Origin: JBGOUJ01 sp041477005
Lineage (GTDB): Bacteria > Acidobacteriota > Terriglobia > Bryobacterales > JACQDG01
Length of the DNA stretch: 14,740 bases
Direction of reading: 5' to 3'
NCBI GenBank assembly: GCA_041477005.1
Contig: JBGOUJ010000125.1
Location: 1-14,740, forward strand
Position numbers and translations under genes: made by a program. The notes under the pieces were generated by a model. The model ran no database searches and was not told the DNA's origin. It worked only from the letters and a program-made list of their open reading frames with translations. The first letter of the stretch is position 1; each line of letters opens with the position of its first letter. Of this stretch, positions 1-7,652 are shown piece by piece.

Positions 1-33
1 GAAAGCTTAAGCTATGGCCTGAGGTCGAGCGCG

Positions 34-858
34 ATGGAGCGAGCGAGCGTGACCGGGCAGGGCCGGGCCCGGCCCAAAGTCATGGTGGTGATGCCGGCCT
101 ACAATGCCGCGCGAACGCTCCACATGACCTACGCCGACCTGCCGCACGAGCTGGTGGATAAAGTGATCCTGGTCGACGACGGAAGCTCCGACGGCACGGC
201 TGCCATCGCGCGCGAGCTGGGCCTGGAGCTGTTCGTCCACAACCGCAACTACGGTTACGGCGCCAACCAGAAGACCTGCTACCGCGAGGCGCTGCGGGCG
301 GGCGCCGACATCGTGGTCATGGTCCATCCCGATTACCAGTATGATCCGACCCTGCTCCCGGAAGTGATTCGCCCCATCCAGGAGGGCGCCGCCGACGTAG
401 TGCTGGGCTCCCGGTTGCTGGGGATCTGCCCGCTCTAGCAGGGCATGCCCTGGTGGAAATACATCTCCAACCGCTTCCTCACGTGGCTCGAAAACGTCGT
501 CTTCGGGCTGAAGCTTTCCGAGTACCACACCGGCTACCGCGCCTTCCGCCGCACTGTGCTGGAGTCGGTCAACCTGCAGATGAACTCCGACAAGTTCATC
601 TTTGACCAGGAGATCATCGCGCAGATGGTGGAGTTGGGAACGCGCATCACAGAGGTCCCGGTGCCCACCCGGTACTTCGCCCAGGCCTCTTCCGCTTCGT
701 TTGGCCAGAGCGTGGTTTACGGCCTTTCGATTCTGTGGCTGCTGTCGCGCTACACGCTGCATCACAGCCGGATTCTTCGGCAAAGGCAGTTTGAGAGCCT
801 GGAGCGCCGTTACAGCGGCGAGCCGGATGCCGCCGGCGAAAAGGCTCGACCCGCCTAA
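34..858 (+). pseudogene. Family-2 glycosyltransferase (DPM1/polyprenyl-phosphate type) interrupted by an in-frame TAG
   Basis: A GT2 transferase that would move a sugar from a nucleotide donor, probably to a polyprenyl-phosphate at the inner membrane face. The N-terminal half shows VVMPAYNA (residues 18-25), the nucleotide-binding DDGSSDGT (48-55), the DXD-like HPDYQYDP (98-105) and LGSRLLG (124-130). A TAG at 436-438 (codon 135) interrupts it, yet the same frame continues with no further stop or shift to TAA at 856-858 and keeps conserved C-terminal sequence (MPWWKY, SEYHTGYRAF, NSDKFIFDQEI, EVPVPTRYF). The total of about 274 codons fits this family. ATG 34 was chosen because GAGG at 21-24 lies 9 nt upstream; the frame is open to the window edge, so an earlier start is possible. 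The TAG could be a recent nonsense mutation, a base error, or read through. ATG 445 could restart translation but has no clear ribosome site. Family assignment is firm; functional status is not. Confidence 0.85.
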
Positions 859-2856
859 ATGACCTCTGCCGCGGAATCCCCCCGGCGCAGGGTCCTCCTC
901 GACAGCCTGCTCATTTTCCTGCTGGCGGCCGCCCTCATCTGGCCGCTGTTCAAGGTGAAATACCTGGATCGCTGGGATTCCATCGAGAGCACCTTCATCG
1001 CCGACGCTCGCTTCTTGAAGGACCACTGGCCGCACCCGCTCTGGCAGCCGCTCTGGTACGGCGGCACGAGGTTCGATTACGTTTACCCGCCCGCTCTGCG
1101 CTACGGGACGGCCGCGCTCACGAAACTGTACCCCCCGATCCTGCCGGTCCGTGCCTACCACATCTATACAGCTTTCTTTTACTGCCTGGGGATAGCCGGG
1201 GTCTACCTGTTCGTGCGCCTCGCGAGCGGCTCGCGCGGCGCGGCCTGGCTGGCCGCTGCCGCCGCCGCCCTGCTCTCGCCGTCGTATCTTTTCATTCCCG
1301 ACGTCCGCGAAGATGTCCAGCTCCTGACGCCCCTGCGTCTGTGGGTGTTGACGCGCTACGGGGAAGGCCCGCACATGACGGCGCTCGCCCTGCTGCCGAT
1401 CGCCCTGGCCGCCGGCTTCCGAGCCGTCCGGAAACCCAGGCACGCGGCGTTTGCGGCGGCGGCCGTTTGTTGTGCGCTGCTGGTCTCCAACAACTTTTAC
1501 GGCGCGACGGCGCTCGCCATCCTGTTTCCCCTCCTGGTGTGGGGCTTGTGGCTCACGCACCGCGACCATCGCATGTGGCTCCGCGCCCTCGGCATTGCCG
1601 CGCTGGCTTATGGCCTGACCGCTTTCTGGCTGGCGCCATCGTATCTCCGCACCACGATTCACAACCTGCACTTTGTCTCCGGTCCGGGCAACGCCTGGTC
1701 TCGGTGGGTGGCGCTGGCAGCCGTGGCGCTGTTCGCGTGGGTTAGCGACCGGATGGCTCGCGGCCGTCCCGAGCGCGCTTATCCGGTGTTCGTGTGGGGC
1801 GCTTTCTCGTTCCTCACGCTTCACGTCCTCGGCTTCCAATATTTGAATTTCCGAGCGGCCGGTGAGCCCCGCCGCCTCATCCCGGAGATGGATCTGGCCA
1901 TGATCCTGCTCGCCGTGGAAGGGCTGCGGTGCTTGTGGCGCGGCCCAAAACTGGCTCGGCTTGGCGCCGTCGCGATCGCGGTAGCGTCGTTCAGCGCGAG
2001 TCTCCCGTATCTCGGCGATCCATGGCGCATTTATCCCCGGTATCCGAATTTTCAGGACCGGCTCGAGTATCGCCTCACCGTCTGGATGTCGAAGAACCAT
2101 CCCGACGCCCGCACCCTGGCTACCGGCTCGGTTCGCTTCTGGTATGACGCCTGGTTCGATCTGGCTCAGTTAGGTGGCGGCTCCGACCAGGGCTTGCTCA
2201 ATCCCCTGGTGATACCGGCCCAGTTGGAAGCCTTATACGCCGAGAGCGTCGAGCCCACGATCCAGTGGTTGCAGTGCCTGGGCGTGGACGCCGCCATCGT
2301 TCACGAAGAGCGCTCCGAGGAGATCCATCACGATTACAAATTTCCTCGAAAATTTGCCGGCGTTCTTCCAGTCCTCTACGACGACCACCACGGCAACGTG
2401 ATTTATCAGGTGCCGCGCCGTTTCCCCGGCTTGGCCCGCGTGGTCGAAGAAGCTCGTGTGAATTCGCTACGTCCCATTCGCAAATCGGACGACCTCGAAA
2501 ACATCCGAGCCTACTCGGACACGGTGGAGAAGGGCCCCGATTCGCCGGCCACCACCGCCTGGGAAGGGACCGACGGGATGCGCGTCAGCGCCACGCTGCG
2601 CGCGGGTGAGATCCTGCTGGTACAGGTGAGTTACGACCCCGCCTGGAGAGCCTACTCCGGTGACCGGCCGCTGGTGATCCGGAAAGACGTATTGGGCCAG
2701 ATGCTCATCGAGGCGCCGCCCGGCGCCCAGGACATCCGCCTGGTCTTCGAATTGCCGCTCGAGAACCGTGTGGGGCGAATCGTGAGCGGTGTTTCCGCGG
2801 CCGCCGTTGTTGGCTTGCTGGCAGCGGGACGCCGCCGAAAGGAGGCATCGCTCTGA
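859..2856 (+). CDS. Polytopic membrane protein, PTPS-related / GT-C (YfhO-like) type
   Basis: A 665-residue integral membrane protein. It has a first membrane segment at about residues 13-31, then a large acidic-aromatic extracytoplasmic loop (KYLDRWDSIEST, WYGGTRFDYVYPPALRYG, about 34-83), many further hydrophobic segments to about residue 390, a soluble beta-rich region (about 400-635), and a final membrane helix (about 638-657) before a basic tail GRRRKE. This layout resembles the Pfam '6-pyruvoyl-tetrahydropterin synthase related' membrane family and YfhO/GT-C glycosyltransferases, which use polyprenyl-linked sugars outside the membrane. The C-terminal stretch VSYDPAWRAYSGDRP is typical of YfhO-like proteins. 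The ATG abuts the TAA of the GT2 gene with no spacer and no strong ribosome site, so it is probably translationally coupled to it. A joint role in glycosylating a lipid or envelope polymer is inferred; substrate unknown. It is not a pterin enzyme despite the family name. Confidence 0.8.
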   Translation: MTSAAESPRRRVLLDSLLIFLLAAALIWPLFKVKYLDRWDSIESTFIADARFLKDHWPHPLWQPLWYGGTRFDYVYPPALRYGTAALTKLYPPILPVRAYHIYTAFFYCLGIAGVYLFVRLASGSRGAAWLAAAAAALLSPSYLFIPDVREDVQLLTPLRLWVLTRYGEGPHMTALALLPIALAAGFRAVRKPRHAAFAAAAVCCALLVSNNFYGATALAILFPLLVWGLWLTHRDHRMWLRALGIAALAYGLTAFWLAPSYLRTTIHNLHFVSGPGNAWSRWVALAAVALFAWVSDRMARGRPERAYPVFVWGAFSFLTLHVLGFQYLNFRAAGEPRRLIPEMDLAMILLAVEGLRCLWRGPKLARLGAVAIAVASFSASLPYLGDPWRIYPRYPNFQDRLEYRLTVWMSKNHPDARTLATGSVRFWYDAWFDLAQLGGGSDQGLLNPLVIPAQLEALYAESVEPTIQWLQCLGVDAAIVHEERSEEIHHDYKFPRKFAGVLPVLYDDHHGNVIYQVPRRFPGLARVVEEARVNSLRPIRKSDDLENIRAYSDTVEKGPDSPATTAWEGTDGMRVSATLRAGEILLVQVSYDPAWRAYSGDRPLVIRKDVLGQMLIEAPPGAQDIRLVFELPLENRVGRIVSGVSAAAVVGLLAAGRRRKEASL

Positions 2857-3095
2857 AACCCTGCCCGCGGCTCCGGACCTCGTGTCTCGCCGTCGCGATC
2901 TTTCTGCTGGACGCTGGCCTGAACTTCCCCCCTGTTTATGCCGGGCGAAACGGTCTATCGTGGCGCGGGTTCCGTCCCCGGGGGTCCGGATGGGGTCTGC
3001 CGGCCCAGGCGGTCAGTGCGCTCGCCGGGGTTGGGTGCTCGCAGCCCTCTCCCAAAGGCCGGCGGCGTAGTATGATGGCATTCCCTTGGAGGTGA
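2853..3095 (+). CDS. Possible small exported protein with CTG start (unconfirmed)
   Basis: An 80-residue reading frame between the membrane protein and the S9 peptidase. AGGAGG at 2840-2845 is a full Shine-Dalgarno match 7 nt before CTG 2853, and that CTG overlaps the preceding stop as CTGA. The N-terminus is signal-peptide-like: basic KPCPRLR, hydrophobic CLAVAIFLL, then PPVYA before a possible cleavage. The remaining ~50 residues are basic, Gly/Arg-rich and unrecognised. Its TGA (3093-3095) lies within the S9 ribosome site, a spacing typical of coupled genes. Against it: CTG starts are rare, the AGGAGG also encodes part of the upstream protein, and the mature region has no known domain. It may simply be intergenic sequence. 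Confidence 0.2.
   Translation: MKPCPRLRTSCLAVAIFLLDAGLNFPPVYAGRNGLSWRGFRPRGSGWGLPAQAVSALAGVGCSQPSPKGRRRSMMAFPWR
3069..3076 (+). promoter_or_regulatory. Weak candidate -10 element upstream of the S9 peptidase
   Basis: TAGTATGAT offers TAGTAT (3069-3074) or TATGAT (3071-3076) about 25 nt before the TTG start. No good -35 element was seen at 16-18 bp upstream, so support is limited. Confidence 0.25.
3088..3095 (+). promoter_or_regulatory. Ribosome binding site fixing a TTG start for the S9 peptidase
   Basis: GGAGGTGA is a near-perfect anti-SD complement. The GGAGG core ends 6 nt before TTG 3099, and the frame from TTG immediately encodes a signal peptide, so the TTG start is well supported over later in-frame codons. 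Confidence 0.8.
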
Positions 3096-3098
3096 GCC

Positions 3099-5072
3099 TT
3101 GAACCCTTCTCGCGCCCTCTTGCTCTCGACATTTCTCTTCGTTTCCTGCCTCAGCGCCAAGCGCCCCATCGAGCCGGAGGACCTCTATCGGATCCAGGAG
3201 GTCACCGACGCCGAGATTTCGCCTGATGGCAACTGGATCGCCTACGTGGTCCAGAAAAACGATCGCCCGCGCGGGACCTACGATCAGATCTGGCTGCTCT
3301 CCACCCGCGATGGCCGCAGCCGCGCCATCAGCGACTCCGACGCGAGCGATTCCGCCGTCTGCTGGAAGCGTGACAGCTCGGCTTTCGCTTTTCTCTCGAA
3401 GAAGGCCGGCCGCTCCGGCGTCTGGCTGGCGCGAACCGATGGCAAAAAGGAGTTCCTCGCCGAGGCCGAGAACACCAACCACGTGCTTCCCCACACCGGC
3501 AAGCGCCTGGCCTGGTCGCCCGACGGGAAGCAACTGGCCTACGTCGCCGCCGACCCCAAGGACCCCAACGAGTCCACTGACCCCATTCACATCACCCGCT
3601 ACCTCTACAAGTTCATCGCCGGCTCCGACGACAACCGCCACATCCACGTCCACGTCCTCGACCTATCGAGCAAGAAATCCCGAAAGCTGACCGACGGCCC
3701 CTACTACGAGCACACCGTCGACTGGTCGCCCGACGGCAGCGAGATCCTCTTCGAGTCGAATCGTGGCCCGCTCGACGAGCTGGAATTCAACTACGACATC
3801 TTCGCCGTCAATGTCGCGACCGGTAAGGAGCGCCGCCTCACCAACACCAAGAGCCAGGAGTACGACGCCGTGTGGTCGCCCGATGGCAAGTCGATCGCCT
3901 ACCTCGGCACCAAGAAGGACATCACCTGCTCGGAAACGACCATGGAGGACACCCTCGTCTGGACGATCTCCGCCGGCGGGGGCAAGGGCCGGGAGATGCC
4001 GGCTACTCTCGACCTCGACCGGCGCTGCTCGCGCCCTCTCTGGTCCGCAGACGGCAAGCGGATCTACTTTCTCGCGCAAGACCACGGCAACGTCCACCTC
4101 TACAACATCGCCGCACAGGACCGCGAGCCGGCCCGCAAGCTGGACGGCCGGACCGGGACCATCGTTTCCTATTCGGTTTCCGACGGCGGCCGGATCGCCC
4201 TCGCGTTCCGCTCTCCCGATTCCCCTTCCGAGCTCTTCCTCGACGGCAAGCAGCTTACTCACCTGAACCGTCAGTTTCTTTCCGAGCTCGAGATCAGCCT
4301 GCCCGAAGAGGTCAATTACAAGAGCGTCGATGGCACGCCGATCCAGGCGTGGATCACTCCGGCGATCAACCGAAAGCCGGGCCAGAAGTATCCTTTCGTG
4401 CTCAGCATCCACGGCGGCCCCCACGGCCAGCAGGGTGCGGCCTTCACCTTCAAGTCCCAGGCCTACGCCGCCAAGGGCTACTCCACCATGCTGATCAACT
4501 ATCGCGGCAGCACCGGCTACGGCGAGAAGTTCTCGGAAGGCACCTACAACAACAACGACGGCACCGAATGGGAGGACGTGAACGCCGGCGTCGATTACGC
4601 GATCGCCCACAAGGACTACGTTGACCTCAACCAGCTCGGCATCGAGGGCACCAGCTACGGCGGCCAGTTGACCAACTGGGGCATCACCCGCACCAACCGC
4701 TTCAAGGCCGCCATCCCCACCGCCGGCATCAGCAACTTCATCAGTTACGATTTCAATTCCTACTACCACGACTATTACCGCGTGGAATACGGGATGTATC
4801 CGTGGGAGGGCGACCTCTACAAAACGCTCTGGGAGCACTCGCCCCTGGCCTACGTGACGAGGGTGAAGACGCCGGTGCTGTTCATCCACGGCGCGCTCGA
4901 CAACGACGTGCCGGTGAACGACTCCGAGCAATACTACATCGCGCTGAAGGAAAACCACGTGGAGACGGAGATGCTCCTTTACCCGCGAGAAGGCCACGGC
5001 CTGCGCGAGCCCGGCCACATCGTGGACTCCATCAAGCGCAGCCTGGCCTGGTACGAGAAGCACATGAAGTGA
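3099..5072 (+). CDS. Exported S9 family (prolyl oligopeptidase/acylaminoacyl-type) serine peptidase
   Basis: A 657-residue serine peptidase cleaving short peptides, most like subfamily S9C (acylaminoacyl peptidase/DPP5). Residues 1-20 form a signal peptide (basic NPSR, hydrophobic ALLLSTFLFVSC, possible cleavage after LSA), so it should act in the periplasm; FVSC is only a weak lipobox. Residues about 25-390 carry WD40/TolB-like beta-propeller blades with repeated 'SPDGK..AY' motifs (for example ISPDGNWIAY, WSPDGKQLAY, WSPDGSEILF, WSPDGKSIAY). The alpha/beta hydrolase domain (about 400-657) has the oxyanion-region HGGPHG, nucleophile Ser519 in GTSYGGQ, Asp601 in HGALDNDVP and His633 in EGHG. 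Length is normal and the triad is complete. It follows the uncertain small ORF by 3 nt and ends 116 nt before murJ; a hairpin lies in that gap. The likely role is peptide scavenging. Confidence 0.93.
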   Translation: MNPSRALLLSTFLFVSCLSAKRPIEPEDLYRIQEVTDAEISPDGNWIAYVVQKNDRPRGTYDQIWLLSTRDGRSRAISDSDASDSAVCWKRDSSAFAFLSKKAGRSGVWLARTDGKKEFLAEAENTNHVLPHTGKRLAWSPDGKQLAYVAADPKDPNESTDPIHITRYLYKFIAGSDDNRHIHVHVLDLSSKKSRKLTDGPYYEHTVDWSPDGSEILFESNRGPLDELEFNYDIFAVNVATGKERRLTNTKSQEYDAVWSPDGKSIAYLGTKKDITCSETTMEDTLVWTISAGGGKGREMPATLDLDRRCSRPLWSADGKRIYFLAQDHGNVHLYNIAAQDREPARKLDGRTGTIVSYSVSDGGRIALAFRSPDSPSELFLDGKQLTHLNRQFLSELEISLPEEVNYKSVDGTPIQAWITPAINRKPGQKYPFVLSIHGGPHGQQGAAFTFKSQAYAAKGYSTMLINYRGSTGYGEKFSEGTYNNNDGTEWEDVNAGVDYAIAHKDYVDLNQLGIEGTSYGGQLTNWGITRTNRFKAAIPTAGISNFISYDFNSYYHDYYRVEYGMYPWEGDLYKTLWEHSPLAYVTRVKTPVLFIHGALDNDVPVNDSEQYYIALKENHVETEMLLYPREGHGLREPGHIVDSIKRSLAWYEKHMK

Positions 5073-5091
5073 AAGACGTTCCTCACGGTCG

Positions 5092-5110
5092 CGGCTCGGA
5101 ATCCGAGCCG
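5092..5110 (+). terminator. GC-rich hairpin after the S9 peptidase, possible terminator
   Basis: CGGCTCGG, loop AAT, CCGAGCCG forms a perfect 8-bp stem that begins 19 nt after the S9 stop codon and lies before murJ. It has no downstream T-run, so it would be a Rho-type or 3'-stabilising structure rather than a classic intrinsic terminator. Confidence 0.4.
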
Positions 5111-5177
5111 TCACTCCTATATCATGCACCCCTTTCCGTGGTTCCGCGACCTCTCGGGAGCGGCGGTCGCAACCTGA

Positions 5178-5183
5178 TAGAGT
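5178..5183 (+). promoter_or_regulatory. Candidate -10 hexamer for leaderless murJ mRNA
   Basis: TAGAGT ends 5 nt before the murJ ATG, which puts the expected transcription start at or next to the A of ATG. The only SD-like string (GAGG, 5184-5187) is 1 nt from the ATG and too close to serve. No clear -35 was seen. Confidence 0.3.
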
Positions 5184-5188
5184 GAGGT

Positions 5189-6868
5189 ATGGATTCCGAG
5201 CTCCCGCTGCCGGCGGTGGAACCGCTGAGGCCGTCGGCCGAGGCCCGCCAGGCTCGCATCGTGCGCTCGGCCGGGGTGGTCAGCGGGGCCGTTTTCTTGA
5301 GCCGCATCACCGGCCTGCTGCGGGACCTGATCTTCGCCCGCTTCTTCGGCGCCGGCTTGGTTTACGACGCGTTCCTGGCCGCCTTCCGGATCCCCAACCT
5401 GTTGCGCGACCTGCTGGCCGAAGGGTCGCTCTCGGCCGCCTTCGTCACCATCTTTTCGCAGTACATGACCACCAAAGGCGACCGCGAAGCCTTCCGGCTC
5501 TCAAACCGCGTCGCGACCATCCTCGCCCCCGCCCTGGCCGTGCTGTGCTTGCTGGGAATGCTGTTCGCGCCCCGGATCGTCGACATCATGTTTCCCGGCT
5601 TCTCCGAAGTTCCCGGAAAGAAGGAGCTGACCGTCACCCTCACCCGCGTGATGATGCCGTTCCTGCTCTTCATCGCTCTGGCCGCCAAAGCCATGGGCGT
5701 GCTCAATGCCAAAGGCGTTTTCGGAATCCCGGCGGTCGCGTCGGCGTTCTTCAATATCGGCTCGGTCGCCACCGGCCTGGCTTGCGGCTACGTTCTGGGA
5801 CCGCACGTCGGCCTCCCGCCGATCGTGGGCATGGCCATCGGCACGCTGATCGGCGGCGCGCTGCAATATGTCGTACAATGGCCCAGCCTCCGCCGCGTCG
5901 GCCTGCGCTACTCTCCCGAGCTGAACCTGACCGACCCCGGCGTGCGGCAGATCTTCCGGCTCATGGGGCCGGCGGTGATCGGCACCGCCGCCGTGCAGGT
6001 CAACGTCGTGGTCAACAGCAACTTCGCCTCGCAGATTCTCGATGCCACCGGCCATGTCGCCAACGGGCCCGTCTCGTGGCTGGGCTACGCGTTTCGCTTC
6101 ATGCAGTTGCCGATCGGTCTGTTCGGCGTGGCCATTGCCTCGGCGACGCTCCCGGCGATCGCCCGCAGCGCCGCCGAAAAGAACATCCCCGAGTTTCGCA
6201 GCACCCTCTCGGATTCGCTCGGCCTCGTCTTCCTGCTTTCGTTTCCCTCGGCCGTCGGCCTGGCCTTGCTCGCCGAGCCGATGATTGGCGTCATCTTCCA
6301 GCGCGGCCGGTTCACCGCCGTGGACACCCATCAGACCGCCCTGGCCCTGACTGCCTACTCGCTTGGCCTGATCGGCTATTCGGCGATCAAGGTTCTGACG
6401 CCGGCGTTTTACGCCCTGAACGAAGTGCGCGTCCCCATGGCCGCCAGCCTCGGCTCGATCGCCGTCAACTACGCTCTGAATCTCGCCTTCATTCGCTACC
6501 TGGGCTGGGGGCACGCCGGACTGGCCTTTTCCACTTCCCTGGTCGCGACCATCAATTTTCTGGTGCTGATGATTTTCCTGCGGCAGAAGATCCGGCGCCT
6601 GGAGGGCCGGCGTCTGCTGCGCAGCTTCGTTCGTATTCTGGCGGCATCGCTCGGCATGGGTGCGGTCTGCGCCCTGAGCTCTTACCTGATGCGCCATCAT
6701 CTCGGCGAGGGCACGTGGCCGCGCCTGGCCGATCTGGCGCTGACTATACCCCTCGGCCTCGCGGTCCTATATGGCCTGTGCCGGGCGCTGCGCGTCGAGG
6801 AGCTGAATGTCGCCACCGCCGCCCTGCTCGGCCGGGCCGGTGTGCTAGAATCACATGGTGCACCCTGA
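5189..6868 (+). CDS. murJ: Lipid II flippase MurJ
   Basis: A 559-residue MOP-superfamily flippase that moves undecaprenyl-linked peptidoglycan precursor (lipid II) across the inner membrane. The family signature is clear in residues 32-85: SGAVFLSRITGLLRDLIFARFFG, then DAFLAAFRIPNLLRDLL and AEGSLSAAF; the conserved Arg and Asp residues of this region match those needed in MurJ. Alternating hydrophobic segments consistent with about 14 helices cover the rest, including KAMGVLNAKGVFGIPA and FGVAIASATLPAIAR. Length is slightly above the usual ~510-550 because of a ~25-residue N-terminal extension (MDSELPLPAVEPLRP) and an extended tail. The stop overlaps the next gene by 14 nt, so the two are coupled. 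The start lacks a usable ribosome site but has a -10-like hexamer next to it, so a leaderless message is possible. Confidence 0.96.
   Translation: MDSELPLPAVEPLRPSAEARQARIVRSAGVVSGAVFLSRITGLLRDLIFARFFGAGLVYDAFLAAFRIPNLLRDLLAEGSLSAAFVTIFSQYMTTKGDREAFRLSNRVATILAPALAVLCLLGMLFAPRIVDIMFPGFSEVPGKKELTVTLTRVMMPFLLFIALAAKAMGVLNAKGVFGIPAVASAFFNIGSVATGLACGYVLGPHVGLPPIVGMAIGTLIGGALQYVVQWPSLRRVGLRYSPELNLTDPGVRQIFRLMGPAVIGTAAVQVNVVVNSNFASQILDATGHVANGPVSWLGYAFRFMQLPIGLFGVAIASATLPAIARSAAEKNIPEFRSTLSDSLGLVFLLSFPSAVGLALLAEPMIGVIFQRGRFTAVDTHQTALALTAYSLGLIGYSAIKVLTPAFYALNEVRVPMAASLGSIAVNYALNLAFIRYLGWGHAGLAFSTSLVATINFLVLMIFLRQKIRRLEGRRLLRSFVRILAASLGMGAVCALSSYLMRHHLGEGTWPRLADLALTIPLGLAVLYGLCRALRVEELNVATAALLGRAGVLESHGAP
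6843..6851 (+). promoter_or_regulatory. Candidate extended -10 (TGC-TAGAAT) inside the murJ 3' end
   Basis: TGCTAGAAT fits the extended -10 pattern TGnTAnnaT and lies 3 nt before the zinc-ribbon ATG, where no Shine-Dalgarno sequence is seen. The spacing is short even for a leaderless transcript, so it may be chance. Confidence 0.25.
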
Positions 6869-7652
6869 CCTCGAATTACTTCGAGAACTCCAGGAACTTG
6901 ACAACCGCATTTCTGAGCTAAACCGGGAAATCAGCTACCTCCCCAAACACATCGCCGAGATCGAAAGCCGCCTGGAAGGCCACCGCCGCAAGCTCGAGGC
7001 CGATCGCGCCTCACTCACCGCCAACCAGAAGGAGCGCAAGCGCCTCGAAGACGACATCAAGGTCTTCGAGGGCAAGACCGGCAAGCTGCGCGATCAGATG
7101 AACGAGGCCAAGACCAACGAGGTCTATCGCGCCTTCCAGCACGAGATCGAGTTCGCCCAGACCGAGATTCGCAAGATCGAAGACCGCATCCTGGACCGCA
7201 TGTCGGAAGCCGAGACGCTCGACCAGAACGTCAAGAGCGCCGAGGCGGCGCTGAAAGAGGAAACGGCCGAGGTGGAAAAGGAAAAGAAGACCGCCCAGCA
7301 GCGCACCGACGCCGACCGCGTCGAGCTGGTCGAGGCCCAGGCACGGCGCGGCGCCAAGGCTGGCGACGTCACCCCGGCAAACCTCAGCCTTTACGAGCGC
7401 ATCCGAGCCCATCGCGCCGGCATCGCCGTGGCCCGCGTGCGCGACGGCCGCTGCACGGCCTGCAACGTAATTTTGCGGCTGCATTACCGGCAAAGGATCC
7501 GCAGCAATGAAGAGGTGCTCCCCTGCGAAGCCTGCGGCCGGATTCTCTACTACCTGCCGGAAGAGGAAGCCAAGGCCGAAGAGGATGCCAAGGAAGAGGC
7601 TCCCAAGGAGCTCGACGATTGCAGACTGCAGAATGCGGAACCCCGCCCCTGA
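6855..7652 (+). CDS. Coiled-coil C4 zinc-ribbon protein (zf-RING_7 / former DUF164, FlgZ-CT398-like)
   Basis: A 265-residue cytoplasmic protein. Residues 1-160 are almost entirely heptad-rich charged helix, predicting a long antiparallel coiled coil; a C4 zinc ribbon follows with Cys200, Cys203, Cys224 and Cys227 (CTAC and CEAC pairs). The tail 236-255 is acidic/Lys-rich and looks disordered. Family members include Helicobacter HP0958 (FlgZ, which binds sigma-54 and a flagellin mRNA) and Chlamydia CT398; in most bacteria the role is unknown, and no flagellar gene is present here. The ATG overlaps the murJ stop by 14 nt, and its own 3' end overlaps the acyl-CoA dehydrogenase by 34 nt, so it sits in the middle of a tightly packed operon. 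Family is confident, function is not. Confidence 0.88.
   Translation: MVHPDLELLRELQELDNRISELNREISYLPKHIAEIESRLEGHRRKLEADRASLTANQKERKRLEDDIKVFEGKTGKLRDQMNEAKTNEVYRAFQHEIEFAQTEIRKIEDRILDRMSEAETLDQNVKSAEAALKEETAEVEKEKKTAQQRTDADRVELVEAQARRGAKAGDVTPANLSLYERIRAHRAGIAVARVRDGRCTACNVILRLHYRQRIRSNEEVLPCEACGRILYYLPEEEAKAEEDAKEEAPKELDDCRLQNAEPRP
7605..7610 (+). promoter_or_regulatory. Ribosome binding site supporting a TTG start for the acyl-CoA dehydrogenase
   Basis: AAGGAG lies 8 nt before TTG 7619, inside the coding sequence of the zinc-ribbon gene. No in-frame ATG occurs between it and the first conserved residues (LSEEERLFRDTVRRFA), which supports TTG as the start. Confidence 0.65.

Noticed and set aside
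436..438. Genome-wide amber reassignment (e.g. pyrrolysine)
   Set aside because: TAG is used as a normal end in the VTT gene (9686-9688), and no other gene in the window has an internal TAG.
7..2100. A 697-codon open frame on the minus strand opposite the glycosyltransferase and membrane protein
   Set aside because: Its translation is Arg/Gln/Gly-rich low-complexity with no domain, as expected opposite GC-rich genes with strong third-position bias; the plus strand has clear protein families.
3663..5129. Long minus-strand frame opposite the S9 peptidase (similar ones oppose the acyl-CoA dehydrogenase at 7550-8833 and ligA at 11982-13109)
   Set aside because: Val/Gly/Asp-rich shadows produced by codon bias of well-identified plus-strand genes.
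5182..6921. A 579-codon plus-strand frame overlapping murJ almost exactly
   Set aside because: The translation is Arg/Pro-rich with no recognisable family, while the other frame is a full MurJ.
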